64,000 nucleotides of DNA from Nocardia brasiliensis NBRC 14402 (GCF_000308475.2 NZ_BAFT02000036.1:1-64000), one strand, 5' to 3'. Shown: positions 52,376 through 60,890, counted from the first letter of the stretch. A program made the numbers and translations. The notes: a model not told the origin generated them from the sequence alone.

Positions 52376-52467
52376 GTAGTAGGCGCGGCGGGCGCGGGGT
52401 AGTAGATGCGGCGGGCGCGGGGTAGTAGGCGCGGCGGGCGCTGAGCCATCGGTGCGGCGGGCGCGGA
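52376..52467. repeat. 23-bp tandem repeat, four copies (VNTR-like)
   Basis: Four back-to-back 23-bp units begin at 52376, 52399, 52422 and 52445. All share the core TGCGGCGGGCGCGG or GCGCGGCGGGCGC; the first three begin GTAGTAG. A fifth partial unit follows at 52468. The array begins at the base after the CocE stop codon and ends about 110 bp before the DeoR start. Units 1-3 are nearly identical and unit 4 is diverged. Confidence 0.85.
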
Positions 52468-52577
52468 GCGATCGGCTTGGCATCGCCGCGCCGGAATCTC
52501 TACGGTCGGCGGGGTGCCTGTGATCAGATTGTCCGCGTGCCAAGTGAAACTGCAGGTCGCGTGCGAGGCGGTGTGAG

Positions 52578-53369
52578 ATGACGGGACCGACCGACCGCCC
52601 GCAACGGTGGAACCGCCTGCTCGAACTGCTCGCCGAATCCGGGCGGCTCTCGGTGGAGGAGGCCGCCGAGCGACTCGGCGTGTCCTCGGCGACCGTGCGC
52701 CGTGACTTCACCGCGCTGGCCGAGCAACAGCTGGCCACCAGGACGCACGGCGGTGTGGTCGCGACCTCGGTGGCTTACGACCTGCCCGCCCGCTACCGCC
52801 AGACCGGCGGCGAGGCCAAGCAGCGCATCGCCGAACATGCTGCGTCCCTGGTGGATCCGCGCGCGGTGATCGCGATGAACGGCGGCACCACGACCACCGC
52901 GGTGGCGCGGGCCTTGGCCGGTCGCACCGATCTGGGCATCACCGGTGACGAGCAGCTGACCATCGTCACCAACGCGCTCAATATCGCGGGGGAGATGGTG
53001 CTGCGCCCGCATATGCGCACGGTCGTGCTCGGCGGCGTCGCCCGCCGCGAGTCCTACGAACTGCACGGGCCGCTCGCCGAACGCGCGCTCGCCGAACTGC
53101 GGCTGGACGAGCTGATCCTCGGTGTCAACGCGATCTCCGCCGAGGGCGGCGCCCAGTGCCGCCATATCGATGAGGCGGGCGTGACCACCGAGATGGTGCG
53201 CCGTTCCCGCCACGTCATGGTGGTGGCCACCGCGGACAAACTGGAACGCACCGCGCTGGCCCGGATCTGCAGCATCGAGCAGGTGCAGGCGCTGGTCACC
53301 GACACCGACGCCGATCCGATGGCGGTCGCGGCGATCCGCTCGGCGGGAGTGCGCGTCGACGTGGTGTGA
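52578..53369 (+). CDS. DeoR-family regulator (AgaR-like)
   Basis: The 263-residue repressor has an N-terminal DeoR helix-turn-helix (RLSVEEAAERLGVSSATVRRDFTALAEQQLATRTHGGVV). Its C-terminal sugar-phosphate sensor domain contains IAMNGGTTTTAVARAL, LTIVTNALNIAGEM, VLGGVARRESYELHGP and VVATADKLERTALARI. This family senses phosphorylated sugars; AgaR of proteobacteria controls N-acetylgalactosamine genes. No sugar genes are adjacent, so its natural targets are probably the amino-sugar cluster at 37.5-46.2 kb. It stands alone, flanked by the tandem repeat upstream and a hairpin downstream. Confidence 0.9.
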   Translation: MTGPTDRPQRWNRLLELLAESGRLSVEEAAERLGVSSATVRRDFTALAEQQLATRTHGGVVATSVAYDLPARYRQTGGEAKQRIAEHAASLVDPRAVIAMNGGTTTTAVARALAGRTDLGITGDEQLTIVTNALNIAGEMVLRPHMRTVVLGGVARRESYELHGPLAERALAELRLDELILGVNAISAEGGAQCRHIDEAGVTTEMVRRSRHVMVVATADKLERTALARICSIEQVQALVTDTDADPMAVAAIRSAGVRVDVV

Positions 53370-53386
53370 CCCCCTTCGATCCCCTG

Positions 53387-53425
53387 CCGAACAGCCCGGT
53401 GCACCCCGTGCGCCGGGCTGTTCGG
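53387..53425 (+). terminator. Terminator after the DeoR gene
   Basis: A 13-bp stem, CCGAACAGCCCGG / CCGGGCTGTTCGG, with an inner GCAC-CCC-GTGC stem, 17 bp after the DeoR stop codon. Confidence 0.88.
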
Positions 53426-53482
53426 CTGTTCGGCTGCCGGGTGTGGAATTAGGGCCGATGCCCGTTGACTGGGTCGCTGTGT

Positions 53483-53514
53483 CTCACTACTGTGAGTGGG
53501 ACAACACGTCCCAC
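53483..53514. promoter_or_regulatory. Overlapping palindromes upstream of the P450-TetR operon
   Basis: CTCAC-TACT-GTGAG (53483-53496) overlaps GTGGGAC-AACAC-GTCCCAC (53496-53514). Both have perfect arms and lie 22-53 bp before the P450 ATG. They are probably the operator of the TetR protein encoded downstream at 55086. Confidence 0.6.
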
Positions 53515-53535
53515 GTGAGTCGCAGGGAGCCCGCT

Positions 53536-55077
53536 ATGGTCGAGGTCGATACCGCCGATTCCGTCGCAGACAAGACGCTGTACCCGCCACGCTGGGCGCC
53601 GACCTTCATTCGGTGGCACCGCACGCGGATCGGCTGGCGCGAGTCGATCAAGCTGTCGCTGGGCATCCTGCCGCGGGTGCGCGACCATACGGTGCTCGAC
53701 TACGTGACCGCGTTTCCGGGCGAAGACGACGTGATCGTCGCGCGGGTGCCCTTCAAGAAGTTCGTCGTGGTGCGCAGCCCGGAACTGGCTCGCCACGTTC
53801 TGGTGTCGAACCAGAGCAACTACACCAAGAGCCCCGACTACGACATGCTCGCGGTGGCGTTCGGGCGCGGCCTGGTCACCGACCTGAACGACGCGCTGTG
53901 GCAACGGAATCGACGGCTGGTGCAGCCGATCTTCGCCAAGCGCAACGTCGACGGCTTCGCGCCGGTGATGGTCGAGGCCGCGGCCGACGCGGTGGCCAGG
54001 ATCCGGGAGCTGGCGCAGGGCGACGGCATCGTCGACGTCAACGCCGAAATGAACCGGCTCACTTTGGATATCACGTCACGCACGATGTTCGGCACCGATA
54101 TCACCGGGCCCATGTCCGAGGTCACGCTGTACCGGTTGCTGCGATTCTTCGGTCGCGGCTTCATGACCAACGCCAGCTATCCGATCCATTCCGTCGGGAC
54201 CTGGCTGCACCGGCACGGCAGGCATCGCAACGAGGCCGGGAACTCGCGGCTGCCGATGCGCATCATGCGGGCGGCGGGCTGGGTGATCGAGCCGCGCAGC
54301 ATGCGCGATCTGCGCCACGCCGAGCAGGTCGTCGACGGTTTGATCGCCGACCACCGCAACGGCCGGATCGACCGCAAGGACAATCTGCTCGCCGCGTTGA
54401 TCGACGCGGCCGATCCGGAAACCGGTTACAAATACTCCGATCAGGAGATCCACGACGAGCTGATGACGTTCATCGGCGCGGGTATGGAGACCACCGCGAC
54501 CGCGCTGAGCTGGGTGTGGCAGCTGCTGTCCGAACATCCCGAGGCCAGGGCCCGGCTACGCGGCGAGGTCACCGCGGTGCTGGGCGGACGCCCGGCGACC
54601 GCCGCCGATCTGGACCGGCTGCCGTGGACCCAGGCCGTCGTCGCCGAGACCATGCGACTGCTGCCGCCCGTCGTCGGCCTGGCGCGCACCGCGAAGGAGC
54701 AGGATGCACTCGGCGGCTACCTGATCAAGCCCGGTACCACGGTGATCACCCTGATCCACGGCGCGCACCACAGCACCCGGGTGTGGGACCGGCCGGACGA
54801 ATTCGACCCGAGCCGGTACCTGCCGGAAAACGTGGAGCGTGAACACAAACGGGCGACCATGCCGTTCGGCGCGGGCAAACGGATGTGTGTCGCTTCGGGA
54901 TTCGCGAATATGGAGGCCGCGCTGGTGGTCGCCACCTTCGCCCAGCACCTTGAGTTCGACGCGGTGTCGGACAAGCGGATCCGGCGGCAGAACTCGTTCA
55001 CCGGCGGGCCCGACGGCCCGTTGCCCATGCGCCCGCGGTTCCTGCCGGAACTGGAGCGGGCGGACACCGCCGTATAG
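53536..55077 (+). CDS. Cytochrome P450 (canonical motifs)
   Basis: The 513-residue heme monooxygenase has an I-helix oxygen-activation motif, GAGMETTATALSW; K-helix ExxR in AETMRLLPP; and FDPSRYLPEN. The heme-ligand loop is FGAGKRMCVASGF (Cys451). There is no membrane anchor, so it is a soluble bacterial type needing separate redox partners, and none is encoded nearby. ATG 53536 is chosen (MVEVDTADSV) after AGGGAGC; the upstream open frame overlaps the operator palindromes. The TetR gene begins 8 bp after its stop, making a two-gene autoregulated operon. The substrate is unknown. Confidence 0.92.
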   Translation: MVEVDTADSVADKTLYPPRWAPTFIRWHRTRIGWRESIKLSLGILPRVRDHTVLDYVTAFPGEDDVIVARVPFKKFVVVRSPELARHVLVSNQSNYTKSPDYDMLAVAFGRGLVTDLNDALWQRNRRLVQPIFAKRNVDGFAPVMVEAAADAVARIRELAQGDGIVDVNAEMNRLTLDITSRTMFGTDITGPMSEVTLYRLLRFFGRGFMTNASYPIHSVGTWLHRHGRHRNEAGNSRLPMRIMRAAGWVIEPRSMRDLRHAEQVVDGLIADHRNGRIDRKDNLLAALIDAADPETGYKYSDQEIHDELMTFIGAGMETTATALSWVWQLLSEHPEARARLRGEVTAVLGGRPATAADLDRLPWTQAVVAETMRLLPPVVGLARTAKEQDALGGYLIKPGTTVITLIHGAHHSTRVWDRPDEFDPSRYLPENVEREHKRATMPFGAGKRMCVASGFANMEAALVVATFAQHLEFDAVSDKRIRRQNSFTGGPDGPLPMRPRFLPELERADTAV

Positions 55078-55085
55078 TCGGACTG

Positions 55086-55820
55086 GTGAAACCGCCCGCC
55101 AGCATGCGTACCCATCGCAGGCGCGGGAGCGGACAGCGCTGGCGTGAGCACAACTCGAACCGCCAGGCGCAGATCCTCGAGGCGGCCGTGGCGCTGCTCG
55201 AGGACAACGATTTGCACGTCGAGGTTTCCATCCAGCAGATCGCCGAGCGCGCCGGGCTGGCCCGCTCGGTGGTCTACCGGCAGTTCGACAACCGGGACGA
55301 TCTGGACTCCCGGGTGCGTGCGTACATCCTCGAGAAATACGTGGCCGAGGTCGAGGCGGTGCTCGTGCTCGACCCGGCCAAGACGCTCGAGCAGATCATC
55401 TTCGAGGCGATGCGCACCGTGGTGCACTGGGCGGCGGCGCATCCGAAGCTGTATCAGTACGGCCAGAGCGGTTCCGTGCACGGGCACGCCGCGGGCGAGA
55501 CCAGCCTCACCATCGGCAGGCACCGGGTCGCGGAAACGCTGTGGGAGAAGTTCGCCGCGGGCAGCGCGCTGCTCGGCATCGAGGTCGCCGAGTATCGGCC
55601 GGTGGTGTACGGGGTGGTCGGGCTGGTCGAGGGCATCGTCACCCAGTACATCGGTACGCCGGCCGCCGAACGCCCCGACCAGGAGACCATCGCCCGCCTG
55701 CTCACCGCGTCGGCCTGGCATCTCTACGCGGGCCACGCCGCCGACCGCGGATATCACTTCGAGCGCACGGCCACCATCTCCGAAACCTTCGCGGTCATCC
55801 TCGCCGCCGGCGCGGACTGA
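55086..55820 (+). CDS. TetR-family regulator of the P450 operon
   Basis: A 244-residue regulator beginning with GTG at 55086 and carrying a basic N-terminal tail (RTHRRRGSGQRWREH). The helix-turn-helix is AAVALLEDNDLHVEVSIQQIAERAGLARSVVYRQF, followed by a helical ligand domain. It is co-transcribed with the P450 gene just upstream (8-bp gap) and most likely represses that operon via the palindromes at 53483-53514, with the P450 substrate as inducer. Confidence 0.88.
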   Translation: MKPPASMRTHRRRGSGQRWREHNSNRQAQILEAAVALLEDNDLHVEVSIQQIAERAGLARSVVYRQFDNRDDLDSRVRAYILEKYVAEVEAVLVLDPAKTLEQIIFEAMRTVVHWAAAHPKLYQYGQSGSVHGHAAGETSLTIGRHRVAETLWEKFAAGSALLGIEVAEYRPVVYGVVGLVEGIVTQYIGTPAAERPDQETIARLLTASAWHLYAGHAADRGYHFERTATISETFAVILAAGAD

Positions 55821-55846
55821 AACCAGCCGCACCCCTTCTGTTTTCC

Positions 55847-55878
55847 CGCACCCGTAACACGCTGCGGAAACGGGTGCG
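55847..55878 (+). terminator. Putative terminator after the P450-TetR operon
   Basis: A 9-bp perfect stem, CGCACCCGT / ACGGGTGCG, with a 14-nt loop, 26 bp past the TetR stop. The remaining bases to 56000 hold nothing recognisable. Confidence 0.5.
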
Positions 55879-56000
55879 AGAAGTTGGAAAGGGTGCGACT
55901 GCGGCTTACCGGCAGCGCGACGGCGCGGACGCCCACGCCGGAGTCCGCCAGTACTTACCGGCGCCGCCGCGCCGATTCATCGCCAGGAGGGAGAGGATTT

Positions 56001-56720
56001 TCAGCGTGTCGATGTCACCGGTACGGCGGCCGGGGCGGCGGCGGGGCGCATGCTGCGCATCCAGACGACGAAACCCCAGGCGACGAAGCCCGCGTAGACG
56101 AAGTACAGGGTGGCCGAGGGGTAGTAGCCCGCCTTCACCAGCAGCGGGATGCCGACGATGTCGACGGCGATCCAGATCAGCCAGAACTCGGCGAGACCGC
56201 GGGCCATGCCGTAGGTGGCCAGCACCGATCCGGTGAAGATCCAGGCCTCCGCCCACGGACCGTAGGAGCCGATCGCGGCGAACAGCTGCGCGAACGCGGC
56301 GGTGCCGACGAACATCGCCGCCACCAGGACCAGACGTTCCCGGTTGCTCGCCCAGCGCGGGTCGACGCCGCGGTGCTCCAGCCCGGTCTCGATCTTGGCG
56401 TGCCGATACCAGCTCCACCAGCCGTACACGCTGACCGCGATGAACATCAGCTGCCGCCCGGCCTGTCCCGCCATGTTCAGGTGCTGCGGGGTGTTGAAGA
56501 CTCCGCCGACGAACACGGTGAACAGCAGCGTGTTCCCCGTGATGCCGATCGGCCACGCCCATACCCGCCGCCGCATCCCGCCGATCGCGGAGGCGAGGCC
56601 GAAGCCGTTGCCGATCACTTCGCGCCAGAGGATCTCCGAGCCGGCGATGTGCAGCTTGGCGTCGAGCAACGTGAGGAGCGGGTTCACCTGTCGTACAACC
56701 AGCGCGACGGCCGATCCCAT
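56001..56720 (-). CDS. pnuC: Nicotinamide mononucleotide/riboside transporter PnuC
   Basis: The 239-residue integral membrane protein of the PnuC family imports nicotinamide riboside. It has about seven hydrophobic segments. Family motifs are SEILWREVIGNGFGLASA, WAWPIGITGNTLLFTVF, the aromatic YGWWSWYRHA and WIAVDIVGIPLLVKAGYYPSATLYFVYAG. The start is uncertain: ATG 56720 or GTG 56687, the latter giving the more typical N-terminus NPLLTLLDAKLHIAG. It follows the P450 gene on the same strand with a 34-bp gap. It lies far from nadE (274-2345), so the two NAD-related genes are not linked. Confidence 0.9.
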   Translation of the reverse strand: MGSAVALVVRQVNPLLTLLDAKLHIAGSEILWREVIGNGFGLASAIGGMRRRVWAWPIGITGNTLLFTVFVGGVFNTPQHLNMAGQAGRQLMFIAVSVYGWWSWYRHAKIETGLEHRGVDPRWASNRERLVLVAAMFVGTAAFAQLFAAIGSYGPWAEAWIFTGSVLATYGMARGLAEFWLIWIAVDIVGIPLLVKAGYYPSATLYFVYAGFVAWGFVVWMRSMRPAAAPAAVPVTSTR

Positions 56721-56754
56721 CCACGGCCCGGATATCGGCTCGCGCGGATTCGAA

Positions 56755-58185
56755 TCACGGCCGGGGTCCGCGCGCATGCAATGTGACCGGGAGCGCCGAG
56801 GGCGAGAGCACGAAATCGTTGTTCGACGCGCGCACCCGGTACTTCGGGTCCGGCTCGGGCCGCCAGCGGGCGAGCAACGCCGCCGAGGCCAAGGTGATCT
56901 CCAGCAATGCGAAGTGGTCGCCGAGGCAGCGCCGCCTGCCGACGCCGAAGGACAGATTGGCCTTCTTGTCGATATCGCCGGCGCGCTCGGGCGACCAGCG
57001 ATCGGGATCGAAGGTGTCCGGGTCGGCGAAATAGCGGCTGTCGTGCTGAACCATGTAGGGGCTGAACATGATTGCCGCGCCGTCGGGGATGGTGAGCCCG
57101 CCGATGGTGATGTCGCCATCCGCGGTGCCCGCGCTGATCCACGGACCCCAGAACCGGAGTACCTCTGCCACAACCTGTTTCAGGTACGGCAGCGCGTTGA
57201 TGTGTTCGGCGCGCACCGGACCGGCGCCGACCACGGCGTCGAGTTCGGCGTACAGGCGCTCGGCGATCTCGGGCCGGTGCATCACCTCGTGCCACAGCCA
57301 CCCGGTCAGCGACGCCATCGAGCCGACACCGCCGGCCAGCATCAGGATGGCCTCATCGATGATGTGCTCGTCGGACAGTCGTGCGCCGGTCTCACTGTCG
57401 GTGTGCCGGATCAGCGCCGACACCACATCGTGGAAATCCTCGTCGCGGCGGCGGTATTCGGCCACCACCTCGCCGATCGCGCCCCGCAGGTGCCGGGATT
57501 TGCGCCGCCACCGCCAGTTCGCGAGCAGGCGGAGCCGGCGCAGCTGCGGCGGCAGCGCGGTGCGCAGGATGACCTGGCTGAGCAGCCACGGCACGTTGTC
57601 CCGGATCTCGCGCCGCGCGGCGTCGCTGAATTCGGCGGTGAACAGGGTCGAGGACACGGTGTCCAGCACCAGGCCGTGCGCCTCTTTCATCAGGTTCACC
57701 CGCCCGCCCGCGGGCAGCCCGGCCGACCACCGCTCGGCGATGTCGGCGGCCGCCCGCGTGTACTCGGCGAGCCTGCTCTGCCGCAGTGCGGGCGCGATCA
57801 TGCGGCGGCGCAGCTTGTGTTCCGCGCCGCGCAGCACGTTCACCGAGCCGCCCGCGATGTCCTTGATCGCCTCGCGCAGGTCTTCCCGGTTGAGTTCGCC
57901 GTCGCCGAGCCCGGCCTCGCGGACCAGGTCCGGCGTGGTCAGCAGATAGCCGGTCTGGTTGCCGAAGTAGATGCGCACGATCGGCCCGAGCGCGGGTAGC
58001 GACGTGACGAAACCGGGCGCGTCACGCAGGGCGCGCAGTCCGTGCCCGACCAGCGGTAGCCGACCGGGCGCGGTGGGTACTTCCGCCAGCGAACGCGGTA
58101 GCACCATTTCGGGTGGGTAGTCCGTCGGCTCGGCAGTGTGCACAATTGCACGGTACCCACGCGAACGCTCTGCTGTAGAGCCCAT
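56755..58185 (-). CDS. Cytochrome P450 with non-canonical I-helix
   Basis: A 476-residue heme protein with a standard heme loop, FGVGRRRCLGDHFALLEI (Cys420), ExxR in AEVLRFWGPW, and FDPDRWSPER. In the I-helix, where the family has AG-x-(D/E)-T-(T/S), this protein reads AGGVGSMAS (284-292). The conserved acid is Val and the conserved Thr is Gly. Oxygen activation may therefore be altered (peroxygenase or non-oxygenase chemistry), or substrate hydroxyls may stand in. ATG at 58185 is used; upstream in-frame codons run into the divergent glycosyltransferase gene, whose start is 40 bp away. PnuC follows on the same strand. Confidence 0.9.
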   Translation of the reverse strand: MGSTAERSRGYRAIVHTAEPTDYPPEMVLPRSLAEVPTAPGRLPLVGHGLRALRDAPGFVTSLPALGPIVRIYFGNQTGYLLTTPDLVREAGLGDGELNREDLREAIKDIAGGSVNVLRGAEHKLRRRMIAPALRQSRLAEYTRAAADIAERWSAGLPAGGRVNLMKEAHGLVLDTVSSTLFTAEFSDAARREIRDNVPWLLSQVILRTALPPQLRRLRLLANWRWRRKSRHLRGAIGEVVAEYRRRDEDFHDVVSALIRHTDSETGARLSDEHIIDEAILMLAGGVGSMASLTGWLWHEVMHRPEIAERLYAELDAVVGAGPVRAEHINALPYLKQVVAEVLRFWGPWISAGTADGDITIGGLTIPDGAAIMFSPYMVQHDSRYFADPDTFDPDRWSPERAGDIDKKANLSFGVGRRRCLGDHFALLEITLASAALLARWRPEPDPKYRVRASNNDFVLSPSALPVTLHARGPRP

Positions 58186-58225
58186 AGTTCTCTCGACTGC
58201 CCATCGCCCGCGGAAAGAAGCGCCC

Positions 58226-59503
58226 TTGAGAATCGCGATCCCACTGACCGGAACCCGGGGTGACGTCCAGCCGGTGGTGGCGCTCGGGCTCGAATTGCGC
58301 CGGCGCGGCCACGACGTGCTGCTCGGCGCACCGCCCAATCTGACCGGCTTCGTCACCGACGCCGGGCTCGCCGCGGTGCCGTGCGGCCCGGACGTGCAGC
58401 AGCTCTACAGCTCGGACGAGGGCCAGCGGGCACTGGCTGCGGGTAACACGCTGCGGCTCATGCAGCTGGTGGCCAAGCAGATGTCCGGCTACGCCCAGCA
58501 GATGAACCAGGAGGTCATCGACGTCTGCGCGGGCGCGGACCTGATCGTCGCGAGCACCGTCACCGAGGACCGCGCGAGCTCGGTCGCCGAGGCGATGGGG
58601 GTGCCGCTGGTGAGCCTGCATTACTTCCCGTGCCGCAGCACCGGCGTGTATCCGTTCCCGGGTGCGCTTCCGCCGCACTGGAATCCGCCCGCGCTGGTCA
58701 ACCGGGCCACCTGGGCGCTGGCCGAGAATCTGCGGCGCGTGGTGTTCATGCGCTACCTCAACGACCTGCGCACGACTCTCGGCCTGCCCAAGTCGCGGGC
58801 CGGTACGGCCGCGGTGCTGGACCGCGCGCAGGTTCCGGAGATACAGATCTACGACCCCGCACTGGTGCCGGGGCTGCCGGAAGAGTGGGGCGCGCGCAGG
58901 CCGTTCACCGGCTTCCTGACCCTCGACGAGGCGACCAGGGCCGCGGTCGGCGACCTGGCGGGCGATCACGCGAGCATCCTGTCCTGGATCGAGCAGGGCG
59001 AGGCGCCGGTGTTCTTCGGGTTCGGCAGCATGCCGATCCGGGATACCGCCGCCGTGCTCGCCATGGCCACCGAGGTCGCCGCCCGGCTCGGCGTGCGCGC
59101 GCTGGTGAGCGCGGGCTGGAGCGACCTCGATGTCGCGGCGGCGCAAGCCGGTCCGGCGGTGAAGGTGGTGGGCCCGTTCGCGCACGACGTGGTGTTCCCG
59201 CACTGCGCCGCGGCCGTGCATCACGGCGGCATCGGAACGCTGTTCGAGAGCTTGCGCGCGGGCCTGCCCACCCTGGTGTGCTCGGTGTCGTTCGAGCAGC
59301 CGATGTGGGGCGGCCAGGTCGAACGGCTCGGTGTCGGTGCGCATCTGAAGTTCACCCAGCTCACCACGGACCGCCTCGAAAAGGGCGTGGCCGCGCTGCT
59401 CACCCCCGAACGCCGTTCCCGGGCAGCGGAATTCGCGCGCACCCTGCGTACCGAGGGAGCGAGCGCCTACGCCGCGGACCTGGTCGAGGCTGCCGCCCGG
59501 TGA
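58226..59503 (+). CDS. GT1-family (UGT/MGT-like) glycosyltransferase
   Basis: A 425-residue GT-B enzyme. The N-terminus LRIAIPLTGTRGDVQPVVALGLELRRRGHDVLL is typical of natural-product glycosyltransferases. The C-terminal donor-binding region has VVGPFAHDVVFPHCAAAVHHGGIGTLFESLRAGLPTLVCSVSFEQPMWGGQVERLGVG. It should transfer a sugar from a nucleotide donor to a small lipophilic acceptor (glycolipid, polyketide or antibiotic). The start is TTG at 58226 after GGAAAGAAG; the longer open frame upstream overlaps the divergent P450 gene. Its stop overlaps the start of the ABC-2 permease gene. Confidence 0.92.
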   Translation: MRIAIPLTGTRGDVQPVVALGLELRRRGHDVLLGAPPNLTGFVTDAGLAAVPCGPDVQQLYSSDEGQRALAAGNTLRLMQLVAKQMSGYAQQMNQEVIDVCAGADLIVASTVTEDRASSVAEAMGVPLVSLHYFPCRSTGVYPFPGALPPHWNPPALVNRATWALAENLRRVVFMRYLNDLRTTLGLPKSRAGTAAVLDRAQVPEIQIYDPALVPGLPEEWGARRPFTGFLTLDEATRAAVGDLAGDHASILSWIEQGEAPVFFGFGSMPIRDTAAVLAMATEVAARLGVRALVSAGWSDLDVAAAQAGPAVKVVGPFAHDVVFPHCAAAVHHGGIGTLFESLRAGLPTLVCSVSFEQPMWGGQVERLGVGAHLKFTQLTTDRLEKGVAALLTPERRSRAAEFARTLRTEGASAYAADLVEAAAR

Positions 59504-60261
59504 CGAACCACGTGCTGGCGGACACCGTCGTCATGTTCCGGCGCTGCGCCCGGCACACCCTGCGCAGCCGGGACACGCTGGTGATCTCGATGCTCATGCC
59601 GGTGCTCGTCATGCTGCTGTTCACCTATGTGTTCGGCGGGGCGATCGATGTCGGCGGCCCCTACCTGGACTACGTCGTGCCGGGAATCATGCTGCTGTGC
59701 ACCGGATTCGGTTCCTCGATCACCGCGACGAGCGTGTCCACCGATATGACGCGGGGCAGCATCGACCGCTTCCGCACGCTGCCGATGTTCCGGCAGGCGG
59801 TGCTCGCCGGACATGTCGCGGAGAGCGTGGTCCGGAATCTGGCGGCCATCGCGATCGCGGTGGGCGTGGCGCTCGTCCTCGGCTATCGACCGCAGGCGGG
59901 ACTCGGCGGCTGGCTCGCGGCGTTCGGCGTGATCACCCTGTTCGTGCTGGCGATTTCCTGGATCGCGGTGGCGCTCGGGCTGGTCGCCAAGAATCCCGAG
60001 GCGGCGGGCGGGCTCACCTACGCGATCATGTTCATTCCCTACATCAGCAGCGCGTTCGTGCAGACCGCGACGATGCCGCACTGGTTGCGCGGTTTCGCCG
60101 AGTACCAACCGGCGACGCCGGTGCTGGAAACCGTGCGCGGACTGCTGAACGCCACCGGCGCCGGGCATCACGCCGTGCTCGCCGTCGCCTGGTGCCTGGG
60201 GCTGGCCGCGTGCGGATTCGGCTGGGCCGGTGTGGTGTTCGGGCGGTTGTCCCGGCACTGA
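59500..60261 (+). CDS. ABC-2 type transporter permease (no ATPase neighbour)
   Basis: A 253-residue membrane protein with six helices. It contains the ABC-2 pattern: MLMPVLVMLLFTYVFGGAI, YVVPGIMLLCTGFGSSITATSVSTDMTRGSIDRFRTLPM and ISSAFVQTATMPHWLRGFAEYQPATPVLETVRGLL, as in daunorubicin (DrrB) exporters. GTG 59500 overlaps the glycosyltransferase stop (GTGA), so translation is coupled and the pair probably modifies and exports one compound. The usual adjacent DrrA-type ATPase gene is absent. Confidence 0.92.
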   Translation: MTNHVLADTVVMFRRCARHTLRSRDTLVISMLMPVLVMLLFTYVFGGAIDVGGPYLDYVVPGIMLLCTGFGSSITATSVSTDMTRGSIDRFRTLPMFRQAVLAGHVAESVVRNLAAIAIAVGVALVLGYRPQAGLGGWLAAFGVITLFVLAISWIAVALGLVAKNPEAAGGLTYAIMFIPYISSAFVQTATMPHWLRGFAEYQPATPVLETVRGLLNATGAGHHAVLAVAWCLGLAACGFGWAGVVFGRLSRH

Positions 60262-60335
60262 ACCCGGTTCGTCGGTGGTCCGGGCTAATCTGAGCGTCGT
60301 TGCCAGCGCACCTGCTCGACCCTCGGAGGACCCAG

Positions 60336-60890
60336 ATGACCGTGCTGCCGGACCGGCCGAACACCGCCCTGCTGGTGATCGACGTGCAGAACGGCGTAGT
60401 GGCCGAGGCGTATCGGCGCGACGCCGTCCTCGCCAACATCGGCACGGTGCTCGGCAAGGCCCGCGCCGCCGGGGCGCCGGTCGTGTGGATCCAGCACAGC
60501 GCCGATGACCTGGTGCCGGGCACCGAGGCCTGGGAATACGTGCCGGAACTGGTCCGGGAAGAGTCGGAAGCCTTGGTGCACAAGCGTTTCGGTGACTCCT
60601 TCGAGGAGACCGAGCTGGACGAGCTGCTGGCGCGGGCCGGGGTCGGCAAGCTGGTGGTGACCGGCGCGGAGACCGACGCCTGTGTGCGCTCCACCATCCA
60701 CGGCGCGTTCACCCGCGGCTACGACGTGACCCTGGTCGGCGACGGTCACACCACCTTCGACAAGAGCGAATGGGGCGCGCCCGCACCCGAGGCGGTCATC
60801 GCGCACACCAATCTGTACTGGCAGTACCAGCGGGCGCCGGGCCGCACGGCCGCGGTCACCAGCGCCGACGAAACGACCTTCGAGGGCTGA
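60336..60890 (+). CDS. Isochorismatase-fold cysteine hydrolase
   Basis: A 184-residue hydrolase. The catalytic triad is readable: Asp in LLVIDVQNGVV, Lys in LVHKRFGDSF, and the nucleophile Cys in VVTGAETDACVRSTIHGAF. Family members act on isochorismate, nicotinamide, N-carbamoyl compounds or ureidoacrylate. ATG 60336 follows CGGAGGA; a GTG-like start further left is rejected. It precedes the THI5-type importer on the same strand by about 190 bp. Confidence 0.9.
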   Translation: MTVLPDRPNTALLVIDVQNGVVAEAYRRDAVLANIGTVLGKARAAGAPVVWIQHSADDLVPGTEAWEYVPELVREESEALVHKRFGDSFEETELDELLARAGVGKLVVTGAETDACVRSTIHGAFTRGYDVTLVGDGHTTFDKSEWGAPAPEAVIAHTNLYWQYQRAPGRTAAVTSADETTFEG

